A stretch of DNA of 64,000 nt from Halomonas sp. LR3S48 (GCF_025725665.1 NZ_CP107009.1:3906001-3970000), one strand, 5' to 3'; numbered from the stretch's first letter, positions 27,491 to 36,957 are shown. The notes: generated by a model not told the origin, from the sequence alone. Translations and numbers: made by a program.

Positions 27491-28705
27491 TCACTTGGCC
27501 GCCACCAGCCGCGCCACGGCGCGCTCGAGCCGCGCCATGCCCTCGGCGATATCGGCCTCGGGTATCACCAGCGAGGGCGCCATGCGCAGCACGTTGGGTC
27601 CGGCAATCAGCGCCATCAGGCCCTCCTCGATGGCCAGCGGCAGGATGTCCTTGGCACGGCCTTCGTACTCGGGCGTCATCTCGGCGCCGATCAGCAGCCC
27701 CATGCCGCGGATCTCCTTGAACACACCGTGCTTGCGATTGATCGTCTCGAGGTGCTCGCGGAACAGGTCGTGGCGCTGCTTGACGCCGCCCAGCACGGCC
27801 GGCGTGTCGATGTGCTCCACTGCCGCCAGGGCCACGGCCGAAGCCAGGGCGTTGCCACCGTAGGTGGAACCGTGGGTGCCGATGGCCATGGCCGGGGCGA
27901 CGCGGTCGGTGGTGAGCATGGCGCCGACGGGGAAACCACCGCCCAGCGCCTTGGCGCTGGTGAGGATATCCGGCTCGATGCCGTACTCCATGTAGGCGAA
28001 CAGCGAGCCGGTACGGCCGACACCGGTCTGCACCTCGTCGAAGATCAGCAGTGCATCGTGGGCATCGCACAGGTCGCGCAACCCCTGCAGGAATTCCTGT
28101 GAGGCCGGCACGATGCCGCCCTCGCCCTGCATCGGCTCGACCATCACCGCGCAGGTGTCGTCATCGATCAGGTTGCGCACGCTGTCGAGGTCGTTGTACT
28201 CGCCGTGCACGATGCCCCCCGGCACCGGGCCAAAGCCCTGGGAGTACTTGGGCTGACCGCCGACGCTGACGGTGAAGAAGGTACGACCGTGAAAGGATTG
28301 CCGGAACGAGACGATACGATGCTTGTGTTCGCCGAAGTTGTCGTGGGCCCAGCGCCGCGCCAGCTTCAGCGCCGCCTCGTTGGCCTCGCCACCGGAGGAA
28401 CACAGATAAGCCTTGTCGGCGAAGGTACGCTCCACCAGCGACTTCGCCAGCTTCAGCGCCGGCTCGTTGGTGTAGACGTTGGAGAGATGCCAGAGCTTGC
28501 CCGCCTGCTCGGTGAGCGCCTCGACCAGCACCGGATGGCAGTGCCCGAGGGAGTTCACGGCGATGCCGCCGGCGAAATCGATGTACTCGCGCCCCTCCTG
28601 GTCCCACAGGCGGCTGCCCTCGCCGCGCACCGGAATGACCTTCTGCGGAGAGTAATTCGGCACCATGTACTGGTCGAAGTCGGCGCGGGTCGGGGTATGG
28701 CTCAT
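27491..28705 (-). CDS. astC: Acetylornithine/succinylornithine aminotransferase
   Basis: 404 residues (aruC in Pseudomonas). PLP transaminase that converts N-succinylornithine to the semialdehyde used by AstD; the class also serves arginine synthesis (ArgD). Motifs: [45 protein letters not shown] and the PLP Lys in [14 protein letters not shown]. The start chosen is ATG 28705, with GGAG six bases upstream; 28717 and 28741 have poorer spacing. First structural gene of the operon. A TATACT -10-like hexamer on this strand at 28754-28759 lacks a good -35, as expected for an activator-dependent promoter. Confidence 0.94.
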   Translation of the reverse strand: MSHTPTRADFDQYMVPNYSPQKVIPVRGEGSRLWDQEGREYIDFAGGIAVNSLGHCHPVLVEALTEQAGKLWHLSNVYTNEPALKLAKSLVERTFADKAYLCSSGGEANEAALKLARRWAHDNFGEHKHRIVSFRQSFHGRTFFTVSVGGQPKYSQGFGPVPGGIVHGEYNDLDSVRNLIDDDTCAVMVEPMQGEGGIVPASQEFLQGLRDLCDAHDALLIFDEVQTGVGRTGSLFAYMEYGIEPDILTSAKALGGGFPVGAMLTTDRVAPAMAIGTHGSTYGGNALASAVALAAVEHIDTPAVLGGVKQRHDLFREHLETINRKHGVFKEIRGMGLLIGAEMTPEYEGRAKDILPLAIEEGLMALIAGPNVLRMAPSLVIPEADIAEGMARLERAVARLVAAK

Positions 28706-28826
28706 CTCGTTCTCCATTCCTGCAGGGTGATAGCAACGCAACGATGTCGTTCGAGTATAAGGAGCCTGGCCGCTGACGGCTTTCAGCTATGGGACCCCGA
28801 TTTGTATAAAAGGCTGTAAAACGTGG

Positions 28827-29801
28827 TTATAGACGTTCTTCGCGCGGGGTGGCACCGAAGTGGTTGCGGTAGGCGGTGGAGAAGTGCGCAGGTGAGGAGA
28901 AACCGGTCTTCATGGCGATCTCACCGGCGGGCAGGTCGCTCTCGCGCAGCAGACGCCGCGCCTCCTTCAGGCGCAGGTCCAGGTAGTAGCGGCCGGGCAC
29001 GGCCTGAAGGTACTTCTTGAACAGGCGCTCGAGCTGACGGCGCGAGATGCCCAGATGCTCGGCCAGCTCGTGGGTGGTGAGCGGCTCCTCGATATTGGCC
29101 TCCATCAGCATCACGGCATCTACTAGCGGTGCCGGGGCATGCCCCAGCCGGGCGCGCAGCGGTACCTGCTGCGGCTCATCGGCCATGCGCACCCGCTCCA
29201 GCACGAAGTGCTCGGAGACGCGCTCGGCCAGCTCGCTGCCGTGATGGGTGGCAATCAGGGTAAGCATCATGTCCATCGCCGCCGTGCCACCGCCGCAGGT
29301 GAGGCGGTTGCGGTCGATCTCGAACAGCTGCTGGGTGAGCCGAACGCGCGGAAAGTCGCGAGTGAAAGCGGCGAAGCGCTGCCACGGCAGGGTGGCGCGG
29401 TAACCGTCCAGTACGCCGGCACGCGCCAGCAGTTCGGTGCCGCCGCCGACCCCGGCCAGCACCACACCGCTTCGCCCCAGCAGGCGCAAGCCACCCAGTA
29501 CGCCACTCTCGTGCATGGAGGGCAACGGGCTCGGCGCGCAGACGACCAGCATATCCAGCTCGGTCGAGGCAAGTTCGAAGGGGGTGCAGGCCACCTGGCT
29601 GATATCGGCCATGCTGACGACCTCGCTGCCTTCGGGCGCAAACGCCTGCAGGCGATAGAGCCGCCTGCCAGCCAACTGATTGACCACCATCAGCGGCTCC
29701 AGGGCACAGGCCTGGGCCAGCAGCGAGAAGCCCGGCAGCGTCAGCACGCCGACCCAACGGGGCGAAGGCTCACGGGAAGCGATGGAGGAAGTATCGGGCA
29801 T
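28827..29801 (-). CDS. GlxA-type AraC-family regulator (ArgR/AruR-like)
   Basis: 324 residues. N-terminal DJ-1/PfpI-like (GATase1) sensing domain (VGVLTLPGFSLLAQACALEP...; GVGGGTELLARAGVL) and C-terminal AraC domain with two helix-turn-helices (LAEHLGISRRQLERLFKKY; IAMKTGFSSPAHFSTAYRN). In P. aeruginosa the AraC-type ArgR of this subfamily activates aru genes in response to arginine. Here it sits 121 bp upstream of astC on the same strand, which supports that role. Start has no strong ribosome site. Confidence 0.85.
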   Translation of the reverse strand: MPDTSSIASREPSPRWVGVLTLPGFSLLAQACALEPLMVVNQLAGRRLYRLQAFAPEGSEVVSMADISQVACTPFELASTELDMLVVCAPSPLPSMHESGVLGGLRLLGRSGVVLAGVGGGTELLARAGVLDGYRATLPWQRFAAFTRDFPRVRLTQQLFEIDRNRLTCGGGTAAMDMMLTLIATHHGSELAERVSEHFVLERVRMADEPQQVPLRARLGHAPAPLVDAVMLMEANIEEPLTTHELAEHLGISRRQLERLFKKYLQAVPGRYYLDLRLKEARRLLRESDLPAGEIAMKTGFSSPAHFSTAYRNHFGATPREERL

Positions 29802-29912
29802 GCCACAGCGCCATTGCCGGAACGAAGCTGAAATGGTACTCGATCGGCAGCGTTGGCAATAGCTGAGCCGGCCCGCCCCAATCGTACGCCGGGGAGGGTC
29901 GGCAATGGAGAA

Positions 29913-30125
29913 TTAGCCCCCGATTATCCCCGGGAGCAGCACGAAGAGCAGGATACCAGCCACCAGGATCGCTACGCCCAGCACCAGCCAGTGCGCGCCC
30001 CGCGGCGGCCGCTTGGCCTCGGGCTGTTCGGCATCGGGTTCGGGGTGCGCGAAATCCTCGGGCAGCCGCTCCTCCATCATGTGCTGTTTCTTTTCCTCCG
30101 GTGTCTTGCTCTCCCTGGTATCCAT
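29913..30125 (-). CDS. Small single-pass membrane protein
   Basis: 70 residues. A charged, Pro/Glu-rich N-terminal half precedes one hydrophobic helix (WLVLGVAILVAGILLFVLLP) and ends GIIGG. AAGGAGATG lies before the ATG, so it is a real gene. N-in/C-out orientation is likely given the charge pattern. Unknown function; it lies between the aru regulator and fabV, with about 58 bp on the downstream side and 111 bp to the regulator. Confidence 0.7.
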   Translation of the reverse strand: MDTRESKTPEEKKQHMMEERLPEDFAHPEPDAEQPEAKRPPRGAHWLVLGVAILVAGILLFVLLPGIIGG

Positions 30126-30183
30126 GGCGCATCTCCTTTGACGCTGGATTCGCCCGCCATGGATGGGTGACCCTATGGCGGGC

Positions 30184-31380
30184 CTATAAATTCACGACAT
30201 CGAAGTTAACGTCCGGGTTCACGTCAGCCTCATAGTCGACATCGTCGCGCTCGAACCCGAACAGCTTCAGGAAGTCGTGCTTGTAACCAGCATAGTCGGT
30301 GATCTGGAACAGGTTCTCGGTGGTCACCTGCGGCCACAGGTCCTTGCACGCCTGCTGCACGTCATCACGCAGCTCCCAGTCGTCCAGGCGCAGGCGGCCG
30401 GCTTCGTCGGTCGTCATCTCTCCGCCGTAGAGCCGTTCGCCGAACAGTCGGTTGAGCTGGTCGATGGTGCCTTCGTGCAGGCCCTTCTCCTTCATCACCT
30501 TGTAGACCATGGCGATGTACAGCGGCATGACCGGGATGGCGGCACTGGCCTGGGTCACCACCGACTTGAGCACCGCCACGTTGGCGCCACCGCCGGTGGA
30601 CTTGAGCCTGGCGTCGATCTCACCGGCGGCGCGGTCGAGATCCTCCTTGGCCTTGCCCAGCGCACCGTGCCAGTAGATCGGCCAGGTGATCTCGGTGCCG
30701 ATGTAGCTGAACGCCACGCTGCGCGCACCCGGGGCCAGCACGCCGGCACGGTCCAGGGCGTCGATCCACAGCTCCCAGTCCTCGCCGCCCATCACCGCCT
30801 TGGTGTCCTCGATCTCCTGCTCGGTGGCGGGCTCGACCTCGGCTTCGATGATGGTGTCCTTGTTGGTGTCGATGGCCGTGGCACGGTAGGTTTCGCCGAT
30901 CGGCTTGAGCGCGGAGCGCTTCAGCTCACCGCTGTCGGGCAGCTTGCGTACCGGCGAGGCCAGCGAATAGACCACCAGATCGATCTGGCCCATGTCCTGC
31001 TTGATCAGCTCGATGGCCTTTTCACGCGCTTCGTGAGAGAAGGCATCGCCGTTGATCGACTTGCTGTAGAGCCCCTCGGCCTTGGCGAACTTGTCGAAGG
31101 CGGCGGCGTTGTACCAGCCTGCGGTGCCTGGCTTCTTCTCGCTGCCGGGCTTCTCGAAGAACACGCCCAGGGTATCGGCGCCATAGCCGAACGCCGCGGT
31201 GACGCGTGCCGCCAGGCCATAGCCGCTCGAGGCGCCGACCACCAATACCTTCTTCGGCCCGTTGGCCTTGTCGAACTGGCGAGCGCGGGTCGCCTCGATC
31301 TGCTCGAGCACGTTCTTCTCGCAACCGACCGGATGGGTAGTGGTACAGATGAAACCGCGAACCTTGGGTTTGATGATCAC
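30184..31380 (-). CDS. fabV: Enoyl-[ACP]/trans-2-enoyl-CoA reductase, FabV type
   Basis: 398 residues, full length. Reduces the enoyl double bond in the last step of fatty acid elongation using NADH; FabV enzymes are triclosan-resistant. N-terminus [19 protein letters not shown] is diagnostic, the cofactor loop is [11 protein letters not shown], and the active-site pair is Y-x8-K in [11 protein letters not shown]. Starts with GTG at 31380 after a GAGG site. No other fab gene is nearby. Confidence 0.96.
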   Translation of the reverse strand: MIIKPKVRGFICTTTHPVGCEKNVLEQIEATRARQFDKANGPKKVLVVGASSGYGLAARVTAAFGYGADTLGVFFEKPGSEKKPGTAGWYNAAAFDKFAKAEGLYSKSINGDAFSHEAREKAIELIKQDMGQIDLVVYSLASPVRKLPDSGELKRSALKPIGETYRATAIDTNKDTIIEAEVEPATEQEIEDTKAVMGGEDWELWIDALDRAGVLAPGARSVAFSYIGTEITWPIYWHGALGKAKEDLDRAAGEIDARLKSTGGGANVAVLKSVVTQASAAIPVMPLYIAMVYKVMKEKGLHEGTIDQLNRLFGERLYGGEMTTDEAGRLRLDDWELRDDVQQACKDLWPQVTTENLFQITDYAGYKHDFLKLFGFERDDVDYEADVNPDVNFDVVNL

Positions 31381-31542
31381 GACAGACCTCGTTGTTGGTG
31401 GTGCAGCGCCGCGCAGGACGCCGGATCGATACGAATGGACAGTGGCGACATTCTAGCGGCCACGCATGCGTCTGTCCGCACTTGAGCGACGATGGCACCT
31501 GGTGCACGATGCAAAACCGGTAATGCCATGGCAGGAGGTGAT

Positions 31543-31935
31543 ATGAACGCGCAGGCGCTAGTGGACGAACGCGGCGAACTGTGGCTGGCGCTGGCACCGC
31601 TATGGCTGGACCGCGAGCCGAGCGAGCGCGAGTACGCCCACATGGTGGAAGTGATCCAGCGCCACGAGCTGACGCTGCACCAGCTGGAGTGGATCTTTCG
31701 CCTGGAACTCGCGCCGGTGCTGGCACGCAACCAGGTGTCGATCGCCGGCAATTGGCGTAATTTCGACGACTATCGGCTGATGCAGCAGCTGGTGGCTCAC
31801 AATCTGCGACTCAAGGGCTGGCGGCGCAAGGGCTGGGCACTGTTCTCGGGGCTGACCACGATGATGACCCGGCATCGCTGGAACGAGCTGATAGCGCGAG
31901 TGGCAATGGAGCGCGGGGAGTCGCCTCACTCCTGA
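31543..31935 (+). CDS. Small uncharacterised protein (DUF7079-like)
   Basis: 130 residues, mainly helical, with no signal or membrane helix. The pattern ERGELWLALAPLWLDRE, then LHQLEWIFRLELAPVL and NWRNFDD, resembles a family of small Gammaproteobacterial proteins (I tentatively place it with DUF7079). An AGGAGGTGAT site immediately precedes the ATG at 31543, which fixes the start; frame upstream to 31492 is discarded. Convergent with the glutathione peroxidase gene, 12 bp apart. No function is known. Confidence 0.6.
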   Translation: MNAQALVDERGELWLALAPLWLDREPSEREYAHMVEVIQRHELTLHQLEWIFRLELAPVLARNQVSIAGNWRNFDDYRLMQQLVAHNLRLKGWRRKGWALFSGLTTMMTRHRWNELIARVAMERGESPHS

Positions 31936-31947
31936 TACCGACCTGAA

Positions 31948-32442
31948 CTAGAGCTGGAACTTCTCGTCGAGGGCCTCTTCCAGCGCCAGCTCCAGTTCCT
32001 GACCGCTCGCGCGCGGCGAGAAGCGTTGAATCACCCGGCCATCCCGGGCCACCAGGAACTTGGTGAAGTTCCACTTGATCATCCCGGTGTGCATCACTCC
32101 CGGCGCCTTGCGCTTGAGCTCGACGAACAGCGGATGCGCCCCGGTGCCGTTTACCCGCACTTTTTCCATGACCGGAAACGTCACACCGTACTGGCTCGTG
32201 CTGAAGGCACAGAAGTCCAGCGCGGTCTCAGGCGACTGGCGGGCGAACTGGTTGCACGGAAAGGCCAGCACGGTGAAACCGCGGTCGCGATGGCGGCGGT
32301 AAAGACGCTCCAGCTCACCGAGCTGGGGCGTGAAGCCACAGCGGCTGGCTACGTTCACGATCAATAGCACCTGTCCCTGCAGGGCACGCAGGTTGAAGGG
32401 CTCGCCGCGAAAGGTACGGCATTCGTGCTCGTGGATGGCCAT
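31948..32442 (-). CDS. Glutathione peroxidase family protein (BsaA type)
   Basis: 164 residues. Thiol peroxidase fold: peroxidatic Cys in NVASRCGFTPQ, Gln in FPCNQF, and Trp-Asn in IKWNFTKF. Bacterial members often use thioredoxin rather than glutathione to reduce peroxides. The usual second (resolving) Cys region reads ALDFCAFS here. Acts in the cytoplasm, with no signal peptide. Divergent from the AidB-like gene with a 221-bp gap where I see no strong promoter or other gene. Confidence 0.9.
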   Translation of the reverse strand: MAIHEHECRTFRGEPFNLRALQGQVLLIVNVASRCGFTPQLGELERLYRRHRDRGFTVLAFPCNQFARQSPETALDFCAFSTSQYGVTFPVMEKVRVNGTGAHPLFVELKRKAPGVMHTGMIKWNFTKFLVARDGRVIQRFSPRASGQELELALEEALDEKFQL

Positions 32443-32663
32443 GTCTCGCCTGCCTCGCTGTCACCTCTCACCACGCCACGTTTCACACGTAGCACTCCTC
32501 AGCGCACCGAGGCAACCTTTCCTGGGTCAGCCCAAGCCAGGCTTTCTTCGCACGCTGGCTTCAAGCCTACCGAGAAGCGGCTGCGCCGTCACGCCTTGGG
32601 CGCGTTGACCACTCCCGCGCGACTGGTCATGCTGAATGGACAGCAACACCGAGGACAGGTGCC

Positions 32664-34316
32664 ATGCGCGACAATGCTCCCCGTAGCCGCCTGGCCACCC
32701 ACGAAGTGGTCAACCAGCCCGATACGCCCGGCGACCGGGACTTCTTCGCCTCCGACTTGCCGCTGCGAGAAGCGCTGGAGCGCGAAGCCCCGGCCTGGGT
32801 GGCCGAACGCCTGGCGCCGCTGGGCCGAGAAGCGGGCAGCGCTCGCGTGCAGGAGCTCGGCGAGCTCGCCAACCGCCACCCACCGGAGCTGCGCCTGTTC
32901 GACCGCCACGGCCGGCGGCTGGACGAGGTGCGCTATCACCCCGCCTACCATGAGCTGATGCGCCTGGCCCTGGAAGGCGGCTGGCATGCCGTGGCCTGGC
33001 AGGAGGAGGGCCGCGGCGGGCACCAGGCGCATATCGCCGCTCTCTACCTGCTGACTCAGGCTGAACCGGGCTTCTGCTGCCCGGTGACGATGACCCACGC
33101 CGCCATGCCGGTGCTACGCCGCAACCGCGCTATCGAAGCCGAATGGGCCCCAGGCCTGCTGGCCAACGTCTACGACCCCCGTGCGCTGCCCGCTGGCGAA
33201 AAGCGTGGCCTCACCTTCGGCATGGCGATGACCGAGAAGCAGGGCGGCAGCGATGTGCGCCGCAACACCACGCACGCCGAGCGCGATGGTGACCACTGGC
33301 GACTCACCGGTCACAAGTGGTTCTGCAGCGCGCCGATGTCGGATGCCTTCCTCACCCTGGCTCAGACCGATGCCGGGCTCTCGTGTTTTCTGGCGCCACG
33401 CTTCACTGCGGACGGCGAGCGCAACGCCATCGAGATCCAGCGGCTCAAGGAGAAGTGCGGCAACCGCGCCAACGCCTCGGCCGAGATCGAATATCGCGAT
33501 GCTTGGGCCACATTGGTCGGCGAACCGGGCCGTGGCGTAGCCACCATCATCGACATGGTGCAGCAGACCCGCCTGGATGCTGCCACCGCGCCGGTGGGCA
33601 TGATGCGTCAGGCGCTTGCCGAGGCGTGGGGGCACGTGCGCCAGCGTCAGGCCTTCGGCCGCAAGCTCGCCGAACAGCCGCTGATGCAGGCGGTGATCGC
33701 CGACCTGGCGCTGGAGGTGGAAGCCGGCCTGGCCCTGACCCTGCGCGCCGCCCGCGCCTTCGACGGCGATGCCCGCGGCGAGGCCCACGAGACGGCCCTG
33801 GCGCGGGTGCTGCCCACCCTGGCCAAGTACTGGCACAACAAGCGCGGCCCCGGCTTCATGGCCGAGGCCATGGAATGCCTGGGCGGCATCGGCTACGTGG
33901 AGGAGACGCCGCTGGCGCGGCTCTACCGCGAGGCGCCGGTGAATTCCATCTGGGAAGGTTCGGGCAACGTGATCTGCCTGGACCTGCTGCGAGTGCTGGC
34001 GCGTCATCCCGAATCGATCGCCGCCCTGCGCGACGAGCTACGCGCGGCTCAAGGCTTGCAGCAGGACCTCGACCTGGCCTTGGCCGGGCTCGAGCGCGAT
34101 CTGGCGCTGCCCGCCGAGGAGCTCGAGCCGCGTGCCCGCTGGCTGGCCCAACGCCTGGCCCAGAGCCTGCAAGCCGCGCTGCTGCTGCGCCACGCGCCGA
34201 GCGAGGTCGCCGAGACCTTCTGCCGCTCGCGCCTCGGCGTAGAGGCGAGCCCCGTCTACGGCGTGCTGCCGGCCGGCACGCCGCTGGCGGCGATTCTGGC
34301 GCGGATCGGTGACTGA
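32664..34316 (+). CDS. AidB-like acyl-CoA dehydrogenase family flavoprotein
   Basis: 550 residues, like AidB (about 541). FAD-binding acyl-CoA dehydrogenase fold: FGMAMTEKQGGSDVR, WFCSAPMSDAFLTLAQ, RQAFGRKLAEQPLMQ, and the extended C-terminal motif NSIWEGSGNVICLD seen in AidB. E. coli AidB belongs to the adaptive response to DNA alkylation and binds DNA; other homologues are isovaleryl-CoA dehydrogenase-like. No ada gene is next to it. Its 3' end overlaps the antisense EAL gene by 61 bp. Confidence 0.85.
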   Translation: MRDNAPRSRLATHEVVNQPDTPGDRDFFASDLPLREALEREAPAWVAERLAPLGREAGSARVQELGELANRHPPELRLFDRHGRRLDEVRYHPAYHELMRLALEGGWHAVAWQEEGRGGHQAHIAALYLLTQAEPGFCCPVTMTHAAMPVLRRNRAIEAEWAPGLLANVYDPRALPAGEKRGLTFGMAMTEKQGGSDVRRNTTHAERDGDHWRLTGHKWFCSAPMSDAFLTLAQTDAGLSCFLAPRFTADGERNAIEIQRLKEKCGNRANASAEIEYRDAWATLVGEPGRGVATIIDMVQQTRLDAATAPVGMMRQALAEAWGHVRQRQAFGRKLAEQPLMQAVIADLALEVEAGLALTLRAARAFDGDARGEAHETALARVLPTLAKYWHNKRGPGFMAEAMECLGGIGYVEETPLARLYREAPVNSIWEGSGNVICLDLLRVLARHPESIAALRDELRAAQGLQQDLDLALAGLERDLALPAEELEPRARWLAQRLAQSLQAALLLRHAPSEVAETFCRSRLGVEASPVYGVLPAGTPLAAILARIGD

Positions 34317-35512
34317 TCGGAGGCCAACATCGGGATCTCATCGGCCGGTACCGGCCGCGACAGGCCAAAGCCCTGTACGTGAGTGCAGCCGAAGCGGGTC
34401 AGCGTGGGCAGGCAGTCGAGTTCCTCGACGCCTTCGGCCACGACCCGAATGCCCAAGCGGCGGCCGAGCAGGGCAATGGCCTCGACGATCGCCGCGTCCT
34501 GGCTGTCCTGCTGCAGGTGACGAATGAAGCTGCGGTCGATCTTGAGCTCGCTGATGGGCAACATCTGCAAGCGCGAGAGCGACGAGAAACCGACCCCGAA
34601 ATCGTCCACCGCCACCTCCATGCCACTGAGGTGCAGCCGCGCGGCGATCTCCGAACCCAGCAGCTCGTCGTCCATTGCCGCCGTTTCGGTAATCTCCAGC
34701 ACTACCAGGGGTGAATCGGCCGGGGCCAGTTGGCGGGTCAGCGCCGGCAGCTGCGACGCCATCAGGTCTTCGGCGGTGACGTTGACCGATAGTGACAGCA
34801 GCACGCCCTGCTCGCGCCAGCGCTGGGCATCGGACAGCGCCTGCTCGAGCACATGGCAGGTCAGGCGCCGACTCTGGGCGGACGTGAGCATAGGGAGGAA
34901 ACTGGCCGGGCCGATCAGTCCGATCACGGGATGCGCCCAGCGCACCAGCGCCTCGACGCCGCTCAGGCGGCCGCTGGCCAGTTCGAACTGTGGCTGGTAG
35001 TGCACGGTGAGCTCGCGGCGCTGAAGCGCCGTCTCCAGCTCATCGGCAGAGAAGAAAGGGCTGTCCTCGGGCACGATGGTCGGCTTGCACCCGGGGCTCA
35101 GCCGCTCCAGGCGCTGCCTGAGTTCGGCCAGGCGCATCGGCTTGTCCAGCGAGCCGAGCATCTGCAGCCCCAGGGTATGGCCGACCCGCTCGGCAATGCG
35201 CGAGATCTTGCGCTCGACACCGCCCAGCAGCAGCACCCAGCCGGCGAAGCGCTGCTCGGCCAGCAGCCGCAGCAGCTCGATGCCGTCCGGGTCGCCAAAC
35301 TCGAGCCCCATGATCACCAACTGCGGCGAGCACTCGTCGAGCTCCGCCAGCAAGGCATCTGCCCGGCGATAACAGCGGCTCTCCAGACCCAGCACGTGCA
35401 GCTGTAGCGACAAGACCGCTACCACGTCGGGATCCTCGTCGAGCACCATCGCCAGGGCTCGCTCTTCTTCTTCGAATTCCGCTAAGAGGTTCATCAGGGG
35501 GATCCCGCTCAC
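34256..35512 (-). CDS. EAL-domain c-di-GMP phosphodiesterase with degenerate receiver domain
   Basis: 418 residues. The N-terminal receiver-like domain (about 18-135) keeps acidic residues at 25-27 and the Lys at 124 (SLDKPM), but has Gly69 (VIMGLEFG) where the phospho-acceptor Asp should be. The EAL domain (about 155-395) has the full catalytic set: GVEALVRW, SVNVTAEDL, LEITETAA, VDDFGVGFS, LKIDRSF, VVAEGVEE. It should hydrolyse c-di-GMP, with control by something other than phosphorylation. Start is GTG 35512 or ATG 35494; neither has a strong site. Last 20 or so residues overlap the AidB-like gene. Confidence 0.85.
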   Translation of the reverse strand: MSGIPLMNLLAEFEEEERALAMVLDEDPDVVAVLSLQLHVLGLESRCYRRADALLAELDECSPQLVIMGLEFGDPDGIELLRLLAEQRFAGWVLLLGGVERKISRIAERVGHTLGLQMLGSLDKPMRLAELRQRLERLSPGCKPTIVPEDSPFFSADELETALQRRELTVHYQPQFELASGRLSGVEALVRWAHPVIGLIGPASFLPMLTSAQSRRLTCHVLEQALSDAQRWREQGVLLSLSVNVTAEDLMASQLPALTRQLAPADSPLVVLEITETAAMDDELLGSEIAARLHLSGMEVAVDDFGVGFSSLSRLQMLPISELKIDRSFIRHLQQDSQDAAIVEAIALLGRRLGIRVVAEGVEELDCLPTLTRFGCTHVQGFGLSRPVPADEIPMLASDQSPIRARIAASGVPAGSTP

Positions 35513-35574
35513 GAATTATCCTGAGGCTAACATCATCCCTGACGACCAGCCGGCTAGATTGTCAACGCTGCCCC

Positions 35575-36192
35575 TCAGCCGAGGGGGCCGATCACCACCC
35601 GCAGCGCAAGCGCCAGCAGCATCACGCCGGTAATACGATGAATCCAGTGCGCACGCAGTTGCAGCCAGGGCAGCACGCGCGAATGGGTCAACGACACCGC
35701 CACCAGCACGTACCAACCGCCATCGATGATCATTGCCGTCAACACGATGATCGCCTTGGCGGCGAGCGACATCTCCGGGGTGACGAACTGGCTGAGCAGC
35801 GCGACGAAGAACAGGATCAGCTTGGGGTTGCCCAGCGCCACCAGCATGCCCTCGCGGGCCGCCTGGCGCCGAGTGGTGGCAACACCGGCCGCTTCCAGCG
35901 CTGCCGCCCTGCCGGCACGCAGCGCCTTGACGCCGAGCCAGGCCAGGTAAGCCGCTCCACCCCAGGTGATGAGCTGGAACAGCGTAGGAAAGCGCACGAT
36001 CAACGCTCCCAACCCCAGCACCGTGAGCAGGGCATAGAATCCCACCCCCAGGGCGTGGGAGAGCGCCGCCACGATGCCTGGCGTGCGCCCGCCACCGAGC
36101 GTATGCCGCAGCACCAGAGCCAGGCTAGGCCCCGGCGACATCGCACCCATGGCACACACGGCCACCAGCGACATCCAGAGTGAAAGCGGCAT
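35575..36192 (-). CDS. LysE/RhtB family amino-acid exporter
   Basis: 205 residues, six hydrophobic helices. N-terminus CAMGAMSPGPSLALVLRHTL has the conserved SPGP motif and is followed by GVGFYALLTVLGLG; LGNPKLILFF is the family's central motif. Members export amino acids such as threonine, homoserine or lysine. AAGGAGCAGGGG lies upstream. The substrate is not inferable. Confidence 0.9.
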   Translation of the reverse strand: MPLSLWMSLVAVCAMGAMSPGPSLALVLRHTLGGGRTPGIVAALSHALGVGFYALLTVLGLGALIVRFPTLFQLITWGGAAYLAWLGVKALRAGRAAALEAAGVATTRRQAAREGMLVALGNPKLILFFVALLSQFVTPEMSLAAKAIIVLTAMIIDGGWYVLVAVSLTHSRVLPWLQLRAHWIHRITGVMLLALALRVVIGPLG

Positions 36193-36246
36193 CCCCTGCT
36201 CCTTTTCGATGTTTAGGGCGACGATGTTTACGGACGGCGCGTCATC

Positions 36247-36660
36247 TCAACGGTGGAACTGACCTTCCCGCTCAGGCTGCCAGAGGATCGCATCGACGCG
36301 AAGTCGTGCTCCGCCGCCATCCGGTAACGGCCAGTCGATCTCGTCGCCGATGCGCAGGCCAATGAGTCCGGCTCCAATGGGCGCCATCACCGAGATGCCG
36401 TCTTCGGTAGCCGCCAGCGCATGGGGGTAGACCAGCGTGCGTATCATCTGGCGGTTGCGTGTCAGATCGGTGAATTGCACCTGGCTGTTCATGCTGACCA
36501 CGTCTGCCGGGATCTCTTCGGGGTCGATCACCTCGCCGCGCTCGAGCTCCTCTTCCAGGCAGTCGGCAACGAAGCGATCCTTGTCGTCGGCGTGGTCGAT
36601 CAGGCGCTGCAGCCGCTCCGCATCCAGACGATTGATGATAAGGGGGGGACGGGACGACAT
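36247..36660 (-). CDS. rnk: Nucleoside diphosphate kinase regulator (Rnk, GreA/B-like C-terminus)
   Basis: 137 residues. N-terminal short coiled coil (about 10-45, LDAERLQRLIDHADD) and C-terminal FKBP-like domain shared with GreA/GreB: VSMNSQVQFTDL, SVMAPIGAGLIGLRIGDEIDW. Rnk binds RNA polymerase in competition with Gre factors but lacks their acidic coiled-coil tip; in Pseudomonas it affects NDK levels. Start ATG 36660, with AGGAGG upstream; frame to 36756 is discarded. Confidence 0.9.
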   Translation of the reverse strand: MSSRPPLIINRLDAERLQRLIDHADDKDRFVADCLEEELERGEVIDPEEIPADVVSMNSQVQFTDLTRNRQMIRTLVYPHALAATEDGISVMAPIGAGLIGLRIGDEIDWPLPDGGGARLRVDAILWQPEREGQFHR

Positions 36661-36798
36661 ACGACCTCCTTGGCACCGACAGCGAAGCGTGCTGTCGGCC
36701 ATGCAACGAAAACAGCCCTTCGCCCCGGCGGGGAGAAGGACTGTGGCTCTCATCATGATAAGCCCTAGCCTGGGGAATGTCAGGCCCGCCTGAAGCTC

Positions 36799-36957
36799 CT
36801 AGGGTTTTGGTTGCCGCTTCGACGTCGCCAGCAGCACCCCGGCCAGCGCGACAAGCACAACGCCGACGAAAGCCCCCGGACTTTGCTGCTGCCAACCGAA
36901 CAGCGCCAGCACGACGCCCAGGACACCGAGCGCCCAGGCAAACCGCTTCACACCCAT
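36799..36957 (-). CDS. 52-residue two-helix membrane protein
   Basis: A short frame with ATG preceded by GAGAGGTGG and ending in TAG. It encodes a positive start (MGVKRF), a first hydrophobic helix (WALGVLGVVLALFGW), a polar turn (QQQSPG), a second helix (FVGVVLVALAGVLLA), and a basic tail (TSKRQPKP). The hydrophobic pattern and ribosome site support a real hairpin membrane protein. It lies between rnk and ykvA in otherwise empty sequence. No known homologue that I recognise. Confidence 0.6.
   Translation of the reverse strand: MGVKRFAWALGVLGVVLALFGWQQQSPGAFVGVVLVALAGVLLATSKRQPKP

Noticed and set aside
28742..28826. An ArgR-type operator motif upstream of astC
   Set aside because: I looked for the Pseudomonas-style TGTCGC half-site and did not find a convincing match by eye; only a -10-like TATACT is visible.
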